Of a stretch of DNA of 64,000 nt, positions 26,612-33,958 are shown piece by piece; position 1 is the stretch's first letter, and the number at the start of each line of letters is the position of its first letter. The notes under the pieces were generated by a model. That model did not search any database. It was not told the origin of the DNA and was given only the letters and a program-made list of their open reading frames with translations. Source of the stretch: Halanaerobium saccharolyticum (lineage in GTDB: Bacteria; Bacillota; Halanaerobiia; Halanaerobiales; Halanaerobiaceae). Where the stretch lies: contig NZ_QLME01000003.1 in assembly GCF_003259895.1 (NCBI RefSeq), forward strand, positions 124,001 to 188,000. The letters are read 5' to 3'. A program made the translations under genes and the position numbers.

Positions 26612-28156
26612 ATGCCCAGGGAAGATAATTATATTTTAGATATGCAGAATATAACTAAAATATTTCCAGGTGTAAAAGCAAATGATAATGTTAATTTATC
26701 AATTGAAGAGGGTGAAATCCATGCTCTTGTTGGAGAAAATGGTGCAGGAAAAACAACTTTAATGAATGTTTTATATGGACTTTATGATCCCGATGGTGGT
26801 CAGGTGTTTTATGAAGGGGAAAAAGTAAATTTAAATGGGCCTCAGGATGCAATTGATTTAGGGATTGGAATGGTGCATCAGCATTTTATGTTAGTAGATC
26901 CCTTAACTGTGACTGAGAATATTATTCTTGGTAGCGAACCGCGTAGTGGTCTGATGTTAGATCAAAAAACAGCGAAAAGAGAAGTTGAAGAAATTTCTGA
27001 TAAATATGGACTTTTTGTGGATCCTGGCGCAAAAATACAGGATATTTCTGTTGGGATGCAGCAGCGAGTTGAAATTATTAAAACTTTATATAGAGGTGCA
27101 GAACTTTTAATTTTTGATGAACCAACTGCTGTTTTAACTCCCCAGGAGATTGATGAATTATTTGAAATATTTAGGTCTTTAAAAGAACAGGGTAAAACTA
27201 TAATTTTTATTACTCATAAACTTAAAGAGGTTAAAGAAATTTCTGATAGAATTACAGTTTTACGTTCAGGTAAAAGTATTGATACTGTAAAAACAGAAGA
27301 TGTTAGTGAGGAAGATGTAGCTGAGTTAATGGTCGGTAGGCAGGTTTTATTAGAGGTAGAAAAAACTGAAGCTAAACCTGGCTCAGAAATATTTAGCGTT
27401 GAAAATTTAAAAGTTAAAGATAATCGCGGTATTCCGGCAGTAAAAGATATATCATTATCAGTTAGAAAAGGAGAAATTCTTGGTATTGCCGGTGTAGAAG
27501 GTAATGGTCAATCTGAACTTATTGAAGCTATAACTGGTCTTCGCGATATTGAAAGTGGAAAAATCAAACTTAGAGATAAGAATGTCAGTAATTATAATGC
27601 CCGACAGATTAAAAGAGAAAAAGTAGCTCACATACCAGAGGATAGGCAAAGACGAGGTCTAATTATGGATTTTGACCTTAAGGAAAATATTATTCTAGGA
27701 TATCATGATTTAGAACCATTTTCTAAAAATGGAATTATGAAGTATGATAATATAGCACAGTATACACAGGATTTAATAGAAAAGTATGATGTTCGCGGTG
27801 GTGGTATGGAAGCACAGGCTAAAAATTTATCGGGTGGTAATCAGCAGAAACTTATTGTTGCCAGAGAATTTTCTCATGATCCTGAATTTTTAATTGCTTC
27901 TCAACCTACTCGTGGAGTAGATGTTGGGTCTATTGAATTTATCCATAAACAGATTATTGACAGAAGAGATGAAGGAGCAGGAGTATTACTTGTTTCTGCA
28001 GAACTAAGTGAGGTATTATCTTTGAGTGATAGAATTGCAGTTATTTTTGAAGGGAAAATTGTCGATATTTTGAATGCTTCAGAAACTGATGAAAGAGAAC
28101 TTGGTAAATTAATGACAGGTTCTAAAGCTGAAACAGGAGGTGAGATCATTGAATAA
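26612..28156 (+). CDS. ABC transporter ATPase, double-domain nucleoside/sugar type (NupO-like)
   Basis: A 514-residue cytoplasmic ATPase with two fused ABC domains, as in NupO/YufO and RbsA-type importers. First domain: Walker A GENGAGKTT near residue 40, signature ISVGMQQRVEI, Walker B LLIFDEPTAVLTP. Second domain: degenerate Walker A GVEGNGQSE, signature LSGGNQQKLIVAREF, and a loop reading ASQPTRGVDVG. The second site is catalytically weak in this family. Start ATG 26612 follows GGGAGGAA. Its end overlaps the first permease by 8 bases. Confidence 0.93.
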   Translation: MPREDNYILDMQNITKIFPGVKANDNVNLSIEEGEIHALVGENGAGKTTLMNVLYGLYDPDGGQVFYEGEKVNLNGPQDAIDLGIGMVHQHFMLVDPLTVTENIILGSEPRSGLMLDQKTAKREVEEISDKYGLFVDPGAKIQDISVGMQQRVEIIKTLYRGAELLIFDEPTAVLTPQEIDELFEIFRSLKEQGKTIIFITHKLKEVKEISDRITVLRSGKSIDTVKTEDVSEEDVAELMVGRQVLLEVEKTEAKPGSEIFSVENLKVKDNRGIPAVKDISLSVRKGEILGIAGVEGNGQSELIEAITGLRDIESGKIKLRDKNVSNYNARQIKREKVAHIPEDRQRRGLIMDFDLKENIILGYHDLEPFSKNGIMKYDNIAQYTQDLIEKYDVRGGGMEAQAKNLSGGNQQKLIVAREFSHDPEFLIASQPTRGVDVGSIEFIHKQIIDRRDEGAGVLLVSAELSEVLSLSDRIAVIFEGKIVDILNASETDERELGKLMTGSKAETGGEIIE

Positions 28157-29261
28157 ATATTCAAACAAAATAAGATCTATATTAATTGATTTGGGATTAT
28201 CTTTATTATCAATAATTGTTGCATTAATTGTAGGTACATTATTTATTTATTTAACTGATAAATCACCGATAGACGCCTATTCTGCTTTATATATAGGTGC
28301 CTTTGGAAGTTTTAGAGCGATAGCAAACACATTATGGCGCTCGACCCCATTAATTTTAACTGGATTGGCTGTAGCTCTACCTTTTAGAGCAGGCTTATTT
28401 AATATTGGAGCAGAAGGACAGCTTTTAATGGGAGGATTTACGGCAGGAGTTGTCGGTTTTTATTTCACTTCTTTACCCACATTTATCCATCTGCCTTTTG
28501 CTATTATAGCAGGAATGTTTGTTGGTGGACTCTGGGGAGGTTTACCTGGTTTATTAAAGGCTAAAATGGATGTACATGAAGTTATTGCAACTATCATGTT
28601 AAACCATATTGCTATTGCCCTGACTATCAATTATGGTATTAACATCTTTAGAGATACAGGGCGTCCTGCTACTCCAAAAATAATGGAATCTGCATCGATG
28701 TTTAACTTTAAAAATATTATGGATTACCCGCTATTATCTAATCTTCCTTTTGCTGAGTTATTTGCTCAGCCAGCAATCAGACTTCATATAAACTTTTTTC
28801 TAGCTCTTATAGCAGCTGTTATTTTATGGTATTTATTATTTAAAACAACACTTGGTTATGAAATGAGAGCTGTTGGATTTAATCCAGATGGCGCAGAATA
28901 TGGTGGTATTAATGCCAGTAAGGGTATTATAACAGCTATGTTTATTAGTGGTGCTGTTGCAGGTCTGGCTGGAGTTGGTGAAGTTTTAGGAACCCATTTA
29001 AGTTTTATTAATGGTATGGATGCTGGATACGGTTTTACCGGAATTGCGGTTGCTTTGATTGGCCAGACTCATCCAATTGGAGTTATTTTAGGTGGTCTTT
29101 TATTTGGAGCTCTAGCACAGGGTGGTCTGGAAATGCAGTTTTCAGGTATTCCGTCTGAAATCGTAATGTTAATTCAGGCTTTAGTAATTTTCTTTGTTGC
29201 AGCCCTCCAGGTCTTTAAAGTATATCTTGCCAAAAGAAAAGCAAAAGGAGGGGTTGAATAA
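28149..29261 (+). CDS. ABC transporter permease, NupP-like
   Basis: Integral membrane subunit of the nucleoside importer, 370 residues, about nine to ten hydrophobic helices of the BPD_transp_2 fold. The segment PFRAGLFNIGAEGQLLMGGF and the coupling region GYEMRAVGFNPDGAEYGGIN are typical of the YufP/NupP group. Start TTG 28149 (MNKYSNK) follows AGGAGGTGA and overlaps the ATPase stop by 8 bases; GTG 28140 lies within the SD. The next permease starts on the last base of its stop codon, so the three genes are translationally linked. Confidence 0.9.
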   Translation: MNKYSNKIRSILIDLGLSLLSIIVALIVGTLFIYLTDKSPIDAYSALYIGAFGSFRAIANTLWRSTPLILTGLAVALPFRAGLFNIGAEGQLLMGGFTAGVVGFYFTSLPTFIHLPFAIIAGMFVGGLWGGLPGLLKAKMDVHEVIATIMLNHIAIALTINYGINIFRDTGRPATPKIMESASMFNFKNIMDYPLLSNLPFAELFAQPAIRLHINFFLALIAAVILWYLLFKTTLGYEMRAVGFNPDGAEYGGINASKGIITAMFISGAVAGLAGVGEVLGTHLSFINGMDAGYGFTGIAVALIGQTHPIGVILGGLLFGALAQGGLEMQFSGIPSEIVMLIQALVIFFVAALQVFKVYLAKRKAKGGVE

Positions 29262-30160
29262 TGGATATTTTGAGACAAATATTTTCTTTATCTTTAATTC
29301 TTGCCAGTTTTCGTTTTGCTACTCCTTTAATTTTAGCAGCTTTAGGAGGTATTTTTTCTGAGAGATCTGGTGTAGTTAATATTGCTTTAGAAGGTATGAT
29401 GCTTATTGGTGCTTTTGCAGCAGTTTATGGTAGTGCCAGCACAGGTAATCCCTGGATTGGTGTTTTATATTCAATGATTGCTGGCCTTTCATTTGCGGCG
29501 ATTTTAGCACTTGTTTGTGTAACCTTTAAGGCTAATCAAATTGTTGTTGCGACCGGTATTAACATTTTTGCTTCAGGTATTACGATTTTTTTGCTGCAGG
29601 TATTATTTGGTGTAAAAGGAACTTCACCAATTGTAAATAGATTACCCGCATTTAGAGTCTTAGGTGTTAGATTTAATCCTATTACCTATATTGCTTTAAT
29701 CTTAGTCCCTGTTGTCTGGTTTATTTTCTTTAAAACCCACTGGGGTCTAAGAATTAGATCAATTGGTGAACATCCAGCAGCAGCGGATACTTTAGGTATC
29801 AACGTTAATAGATGGAGATTTGTCAGTGTTTTAATTAGTGGTGTTCTGGCTGGATTAGCAGGAGCACATTTATCAATCGGTGATGGTAGTGCTTTTGTTA
29901 GAGAAATGTCTGCTGGACGGGGATTTATTGCGCTGGCAGCTATGATTTTTGGTAAATGGCATCCTTTTGGTGCGTTTGGAGCTGCAATGTTATTTGGTTT
30001 TGCAGAAGCAATTGCAGTTCGGGTAGATTTTCCTTTTATACCTTCAGAGCTAATTAGTGCAATACCATATGTGCTTACTTTAGTTGTATTGGCTGGCTTC
30101 TTCGGCAAATCAACCCCACCGGCAGCTTCAGGTGAGCCATATTATAAAGGTGAGAAATAA
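29261..30160 (+). CDS. ABC transporter permease, NupQ-like
   Basis: Second membrane subunit of the importer, 299 residues, with about eight hydrophobic helices. It has the paired signature GGIFSERSGVVNIALEGMML and the coupling segment LRIRSIGEHPAAADTLGINV. The heterodimeric permease with two different subunits is normal for BMP-linked nucleoside systems. ATG 29261 overlaps the upstream TAA by one base. The operon ends with a strong terminator 30 bases later. Confidence 0.92.
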   Translation: MDILRQIFSLSLILASFRFATPLILAALGGIFSERSGVVNIALEGMMLIGAFAAVYGSASTGNPWIGVLYSMIAGLSFAAILALVCVTFKANQIVVATGINIFASGITIFLLQVLFGVKGTSPIVNRLPAFRVLGVRFNPITYIALILVPVVWFIFFKTHWGLRIRSIGEHPAAADTLGINVNRWRFVSVLISGVLAGLAGAHLSIGDGSAFVREMSAGRGFIALAAMIFGKWHPFGAFGAAMLFGFAEAIAVRVDFPFIPSELISAIPYVLTLVVLAGFFGKSTPPAASGEPYYKGEK

Positions 30161-30189
30161 AAAATATTTAATCTAATATTGATTTAATT

Positions 30190-30223
30190 AAGGACAGCAT
30201 ATATATGCTGTCCTTAATTTTTT
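30190..30223 (+). terminator. Terminator of the BMP/Nup operon
   Basis: Stem AAGGACAGCA / TGCTGTCCTT around a TATATA centre (30190-30215) followed by AATTTTTT. Confidence 0.88.
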
Positions 30224-30395
30224 AGCTGAAATTTATAAGTAACTTTGAATTATTTTAATAAAAACAAAAAAATGTCCTAAAACAATTAAATAAATCATAA
30301 AAGTGTGTTATAATAAGAATTAGTGATTTTATAAGCTTGAAATTATGAGAGATCTTTATATAAATTTTACTGTGCCATTAAAGGGGGACAATAAA

Positions 30396-31643
30396 TTGGA
30401 AGAAATGGAACTTGAACTTGGTTCACTGCTTAAAAAGGCAAGAGAAGAAAAGGGCTTAAACCTTGATGATATACAGGAAGAAACAAAAATCCGAAAAAAA
30501 TATTTAGAAGCAATAGAAGAGAATAACTTTGATGTTCTACCTGGAAGAGTATATTTAAAAGTTTTTATTAAGGGCTATGCTAGAGAAGTTGGCTTAAATT
30601 ATCAGGACTTACTTAAAAAATACGAAATATTAAACATAAAAGAGGAAAAAGAAAGTAATTTACAAAAAGATTATTTAAATGGAACTAAAGTACCTTCTGG
30701 TTCAAATAATAATGACCGTAAAAAGCCTTTTAAAATTATTTTTATTATATTATTAATACTATTTTTGGGAGCAGCCGCTGTTTATACTTTTCAGTATTTT
30801 AATAATTCAGAGATTCGATTATTAAATCAGCAGAGCAGTGAAAATATTGAAGAAGAATCACAACTTCTAGAAATTGAAGAAAATGAGGATCTGGAAACTA
30901 TTCCTGAAAATGAGGAAGAAACTCCAGCAGCAGAAGAAAATGGTGCTGTTAATTCATTAAATATTTCTGATAATGATTTAAATTTATCTGAGAATGAAAG
31001 TGATAATTTGCTAGATTCTTTTGATTCAGATGTGCTTACAGAAGAAAATACAGAAATTATTGATCAGAATAATTTTGATGAACCTGAAGCCCTTGATTCT
31101 CAGGAGCAAAATCAGATTAGCGAAATAATTATTTCAGAGGAGTTTAATAATCAGCAGGAAACTGAAGATAATGACCAGGGAACTAATGATCAAGAAACTG
31201 CAGCTGTTGAAGGGCAGGATTCTGCTCAATCTGACAATTCTCAAATAAATGATGATAACATTCAGTCCAGAGATCAATCATCAGCCGAGGCTGCTAATTC
31301 AGTAAATGGAGAAGGCAGTTCAGCAACTGAGGCTGATGAAGAAGAATCAGCAAATCAAGAAGAAGTGGTTCTAGATAATAATATAGAGATTTCTGCAAGT
31401 GATACTGTCTGGATAACTGTGGAGCTTGATGGAGAAAATTCTTTTAGTGGGATTTTAGAAGCTGGAGATCAGCAGAGCTTTGAATTAGAGGATAGATTAT
31501 ATATCAAAATTGGTAATGGAAGTGCTATAACAGCTGAAATGGCTGGAGAAAGCTATGGACCCTGGGCTGGAGATGGAGAGATAGCAGAAGTTGAGTTTTT
31601 AAATGAAGGTGAAGAAATTATAATTAACAATCTTAGAGATTAG
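30396..31643 (+). CDS. rodZ: RodZ-like membrane protein with N-terminal HTH and C-terminal DUF4115
   Basis: Cell-shape protein of 415 residues. Residues 5-75 are a Cro/C1-type helix-turn-helix (GSLLKKAREEKGLNLDDI), residues about 110-132 a single membrane helix (IIFIILLILFLGAAAVYTF), then a 200-residue Glu/Asp/Asn/Gln-rich spacer almost devoid of Lys and Arg, and a C-terminal beta domain (DUF4115, about 335-415; VWITVELDGENSFSGIL). RodZ links MreB to the wall synthesis machinery. Start TTG 30396 follows AAGGGGG; an ATG at 30345 adds 17 residues without SD. A TATAAT at 30309 suggests its own promoter. The acidic spacer would suit a high-salt cell. Confidence 0.85.
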   Translation: MEEMELELGSLLKKAREEKGLNLDDIQEETKIRKKYLEAIEENNFDVLPGRVYLKVFIKGYAREVGLNYQDLLKKYEILNIKEEKESNLQKDYLNGTKVPSGSNNNDRKKPFKIIFIILLILFLGAAAVYTFQYFNNSEIRLLNQQSSENIEEESQLLEIEENEDLETIPENEEETPAAEENGAVNSLNISDNDLNLSENESDNLLDSFDSDVLTEENTEIIDQNNFDEPEALDSQEQNQISEIIISEEFNNQQETEDNDQGTNDQETAAVEGQDSAQSDNSQINDDNIQSRDQSSAEAANSVNGEGSSATEADEEESANQEEVVLDNNIEISASDTVWITVELDGENSFSGILEAGDQQSFELEDRLYIKIGNGSAITAEMAGESYGPWAGDGEIAEVEFLNEGEEIIINNLRD

Positions 31644-31680
31644 TTTATTATTTTAAAGAGCAGTTTTATTCAATAATAAT

Positions 31681-31712
31681 AAAAAAAACACCCGTTAAAA
31701 AACGGGTGTTTT
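31681..31712. terminator. Bidirectional terminator between rodZ and tRNA genes
   Basis: AACACCCGTT (31687-31696) / AACGGGTGTT (31701-31710) with an AAAA loop, A8 on the left and TT on the right; it can end both rodZ and the minus-strand tRNA transcript. Confidence 0.85.
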
Positions 31713-31724
31713 AAATATTCATAA

Positions 31725-31809
31725 TGGTGGAGGGGAAAGGATTTGAACCTTTGTAGGCATCGCCGGCAGATTTACAGTCTGCTCCCTTTAACCACTCGGG
31801 CACCCCTCC
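31725..31809 (-). tRNA. tRNA-Tyr (GTA)
   Basis: Read on the minus strand it begins GGAGGGGTGCCCGAG and ends in encoded CCA. Acceptor arms GGAGGGG / CCCCTCC pair fully; the anticodon loop is CTGTAAA within the AGACTGTAAATCT arm; a long variable arm (class II) is present; the T-arm is AGGTTCAAATCCT. 85 bases including CCA. Confidence 0.96.
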
Positions 31810-31810
31810 A

Positions 31811-31893
31811 TATTTAGAAATAAGAGTTAGGAAGTCGGAGATAGGATAAATCTTAATTCTTTATCTTGCTTCTGACATCTTACTTCTTAAAAA
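31811..31893. repeat. Imperfect inverted repeat in the tRNA-Tyr/tRNA-Glu spacer
   Basis: The 83-base spacer is a quasi-palindrome: a purine-rich left arm (from TAAGAGTTAGGAAGTCGG at about 31821) matches the reverse complement of the right arm (ending CTTACTTCTTA near 31890) at about 20 of 30 positions, many differences being G-U compatible. It could fold as a hairpin in the tRNA precursor. Confidence 0.45.
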
Positions 31894-31969
31894 TGGTACC
31901 CTCAAGGGGATTCGAACCCCTGCCGCTAGGATGAAAACCTAGTGTCCTGGACCCCTAGACGATGAGGGC
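31894..31969 (-). tRNA. tRNA-Glu (TTC)
   Basis: On the minus strand it begins GCCCTCATCGTCTAGGGG; the anticodon stem CTAGG / CCTAG encloses TTTTCAT with anticodon TTC; the T-arm is GGGGTTCGAATCCCC; it ends with encoded CCA. 76 bases. Confidence 0.95.
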
Positions 31970-31997
31970 AGATAGCTTTTTTACAAGCACAATTAAC

Positions 31998-32026
31998 AGT
32001 ATATATTAACAGCAGCTGATGGTCAA
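31998..32026 (-). promoter_or_regulatory. Promoter of the tRNA-Glu/tRNA-Tyr unit
   Basis: On the minus strand TTGACC (32021-32026), 17-bp spacer, TATACT (31998-32003), about 29 bases before tRNA-Glu. Confidence 0.75.
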
Positions 32027-32151
32027 TTTATTCTAATGGTGATTATTCACCTTTAAATTAAATTAAGTATTAAATGCTATATTTTTTTCGTTTTTTCTTA
32101 ATTTTAAAGCTTGAATTGAATATATATCAGGCCAGGAAAGAGTGATTATTT

Positions 32152-32721
32152 ATGCAAAAAGATTTTTTAAATGCGGTTGAGTTTTCACATTTATTATTAA
32201 AAGAAAATGTTGAGGCTGGTGACTTAGTTATCGATGCTACAGCTGGAAATGGTCATGATACTAAATATTTAGCAGAGCTTGTGGGTGCTGATGGTAAAGT
32301 TTTTGCATTTGATATCCAGGAAAAAGCTATTGATCAGACCAGAGAACTACTAAAAATGAATGAGTTATCTGCCCGGGCTGAATTAATTTTGGACAGTCAT
32401 GCTAAAATAGATCAATATTTAACTCAAAAAATATCAGCTGCAATTTTCAATCTTGGCTATTTGCCAGGCGGTAATAAAGAAATTATAACCAGGAGTGAGA
32501 GCACTATTAGTGCTTTAAAAAAATCAATAGAACTGCTCAAGAAAAATGGTATTGTGATATTAGTTATTTACAGCGGTCATTCTGGAGGAGAGGAAGAAAA
32601 AAATGAACTTCTGGATTTCGCTTCAGCCTTAGATTATAAAAAGTTTAATGTATTAAATTATGAGTTTTTAAATCAACCCGGAACGCCTCCACAGGTACTG
32701 GCTATTAAAAAAAGAATTTAG
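32152..32721 (+). CDS. mnmM: tRNA U34 methyltransferase MnmM (YtqB family)
   Basis: A 189-residue class I SAM methyltransferase. The SAM-binding motif VIDATAGNGHDTKYLAELV lies at about residues 24-42, followed by DIQEKAI and the NLGYLPGG motif characteristic of the YtqB (rRNA_methylase) family. Bacillus YtqB has been shown to act as MnmM, methylating nm5s2U to mnm5s2U at the wobble base of tRNAs for Glu, Gln, Lys and others. The C-terminal segment LNQPGTPPQVLAIKK is also typical. Start ATG 32152 follows AGGAAAGAG. It is flanked by tRNA genes on both sides, including a tRNA-Glu(TTC) whose U34 is a substrate type. Confidence 0.87.
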   Translation: MQKDFLNAVEFSHLLLKENVEAGDLVIDATAGNGHDTKYLAELVGADGKVFAFDIQEKAIDQTRELLKMNELSARAELILDSHAKIDQYLTQKISAAIFNLGYLPGGNKEIITRSESTISALKKSIELLKKNGIVILVIYSGHSGGEEEKNELLDFASALDYKKFNVLNYEFLNQPGTPPQVLAIKKRI

Positions 32722-32944
32722 TAATATAATACAGTTTCTATTGATAAGATTGACAGCTGGAATATTTAGAATATTTTCAATAAAATTCCTGTTCATATTT
32801 GCTGTAAATAAGGGGATATCCAAGTATTTTTGAGAAATATAGGATTAAATAGAGCTAAAGTAGAATAATTATAATAATAGGACTTGACCTAACTCTCTAA
32901 CTCTATTATAATAGTTATTGCTTGATTGAAAAAGGCTTCTTCTT
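32722..32944. other. Non-coding stretch with the promoter of the tRNA-Trp/Thr array
   Basis: No ORF or RNA is evident in the first 160 bases. A clear promoter lies at 32884-32912: TTGACC, 17-bp spacer, TATAAT (32907-32912), 33 bases before the first tRNA-Trp. Confidence 0.7.
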
Positions 32945-33020
32945 AGGGGAGTAGCTCAACTGGCAGAGTAGTGGACTCCAAATCCATTGGTTGCAGGTTC
33001 AATTCCTGTCTCCCCTGCCA
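32945..33020 (+). tRNA. tRNA-Trp (CCA), copy 1
   Basis: Acceptor AGGGGAG / CTCCCCT, D-arm GCTCAACTGGCAGAGT, anticodon loop CTCCAAA with anticodon CCA, T-arm CAGGTTCAATTCCTG, encoded CCA end. 76 bases. Confidence 0.96.
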
Positions 33021-33036
33021 TTTTAATTTAATAGAT

Positions 33037-33112
33037 GCTGATGTAGCTCAATTGGTAGAGCAGCTCACTTGTAATGAGCAGGTTACCAGTTCAAGTCTGG
33101 TCATCAGCTCCA
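33037..33112 (+). tRNA. tRNA-Thr (TGT), copy 1
   Basis: Acceptor GCTGATG / CATCAGC, anticodon stem GCTCA / TGAGC around CTTGTAA with anticodon TGT, T-arm CCAGTTCAAGTCTGG, encoded CCA. 76 bases. Confidence 0.96.
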
Positions 33113-33119
33113 TTTTTAT

Positions 33120-33195
33120 AGGGGAGTAGCTCAACTGGCAGAGTAGTGGACTCCAAATCCATTGGTTGCAGGTTCAATTCCTGTCTCCCCTGCCA
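33120..33195 (+). tRNA. tRNA-Trp (CCA), copy 2
   Basis: Base-for-base identical to copy 1, 175 bases further on. Confidence 0.96.
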
Positions 33196-33211
33196 TTTTA
33201 ATCTAATATAC

Positions 33212-33287
33212 GCTGATGTAGCTCAATTGGTAGAGCAGCTCACTTGTAATGAGCAGGTTACCAGTTCAAGTCTGGTCATCAGCTCCA
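33212..33287 (+). tRNA. tRNA-Thr (TGT), copy 2
   Basis: Identical to copy 1. Together with the second tRNA-Trp it forms the second unit of a tandem duplication; the 16-base spacer within the unit differs from the first at three positions. Confidence 0.96.
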
Positions 33288-33299
33288 TTGAATTTATTA

Positions 33300-33328
33300 G
33301 AAAGTCGATTTCGACTTTCTTTTTTTTA
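33300..33328 (+). terminator. Terminator of the tRNA array
   Basis: GAAAGTCGA (33300-33308) / TCGACTTTC (33311-33319) followed by nine T residues. Confidence 0.9.
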
Positions 33329-33423
33329 TACTTATTTATTTAATTGATTATAACTAACTAGTCCAGCCACTAATTTGCAGCAGTAATCTATCAATGTTAC
33401 AATTAATTGAGGAAGTGATCTAA

Positions 33424-33717
33424 ATGGCAAATAAATACAGGCACAATAAAGTTAAACAAGAGCATACAATAATTGAAGATATATTACCCCTGCTGGAAGA
33501 GATAGCGCTTTCTAAGCTTGTTAAAAGCATTATTCCGGGCCGAATTAATAGAAGGAAGGGAAGTGGCACCCCTGCCTATATTCAGCTTAAATATAATACT
33601 AGAAGTGGTATAAAATTAATTGCAAAAAATAGTTCATCTTTACAGGAAGTATTTGTAGTTACAGATTATCCTGATCAGACAATGGAATATTTAAAAAAAT
33701 TGGACTATATAAAATAA
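33424..33717 (+). CDS. Small basic protein, probably DUF2103 family
   Basis: A 97-residue protein with a Lys/Arg/His-rich N-terminus (KYRHNKVKQEH) and a central VKSIIPGRINRRKGSGTP segment, then an alternating beta pattern (YIQLKYNTRSGIKLIAKNSS, LQEVFVVTDY). The SIIPGRI core and overall shape resemble DUF2103, labelled a predicted metal-binding family, but this is from memory and not verified. A basic patch beside tRNA genes might suggest nucleic acid binding; that is only a guess. ATG 33424 follows GAGGAAGTGAT. It lies between two tRNA transcription units. The coding call itself is good because of start signal and codon usage. Confidence 0.7.
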   Translation: MANKYRHNKVKQEHTIIEDILPLLEEIALSKLVKSIIPGRINRRKGSGTPAYIQLKYNTRSGIKLIAKNSSSLQEVFVVTDYPDQTMEYLKKLDYIK

Positions 33718-33732
33718 ATAAGCAGAATTAAT

Positions 33733-33761
33733 TTGACAAAAAGACTTAATTTATATATAAT
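33733..33761 (+). promoter_or_regulatory. Promoter of tRNA-Pro
   Basis: Consensus-grade: TTGACA (33733-33738), 17-bp spacer, TATAAT (33756-33761), 16 bases before the tRNA. Confidence 0.88.
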
Positions 33762-33776
33762 ATTTCTTGTTGACAA

Positions 33777-33853
33777 CGGGCTATGGCGCAGCTTGGTAGC
33801 GCGCTACACTGGGGGTGTAGAGGTCTCCGGTTCAAATCCGGATAGCCCGACCA
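33777..33853 (+). tRNA. tRNA-Pro (GGG)
   Basis: Acceptor CGGGCTA / TAGCCCG, D-arm GCGCAGCTTGGTAGCGC, anticodon stem CTACA / TGTAG around CTGGGGG with anticodon GGG, T-arm CCGGTTCAAATCCGG, encoded CCA. 77 bases. Confidence 0.96.
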
Positions 33854-33865
33854 TTTTAGTTATCA

Positions 33866-33887
33866 GGCCCTTTTTCGGGCTTTTTTG
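33866..33887 (+). terminator. Terminator of tRNA-Pro
   Basis: Short stem GCCC (33867-33870) / GGGC (33877-33880), extendable by a G-U and an A-U pair, followed by six T residues. Confidence 0.65.
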
Positions 33888-33958
33888 TAGTTATAGAGAC
33901 TTAAAATTTGGAATTATATAATTTTATTTTTAAATTATGACACTATAAAGGAGTAAAA

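Noticed and set aside
29686-30108. 140-codon minus-strand ORF inside the NupQ-like permease
   Set aside because: Shadow of a clear membrane protein gene; composition is that of the reverse complement.
32945-33287. Regular direct repeats that might suggest a CRISPR array
   Set aside because: The repeats are two complete tRNA genes each; no short repeat-spacer pattern exists here or elsewhere in the window.
33146-33343. A 65-codon ORF over the second tRNA pair reading DVAQLVEQLTCN and similar
   Set aside because: It is the well-known false protein made by translating tRNA genes; the tRNAs explain the sequence.
33733-33921. A 62-codon ORF across tRNA-Pro
   Set aside because: It begins in the tRNA promoter and runs through the tRNA and its terminator; no SD and no independent support.
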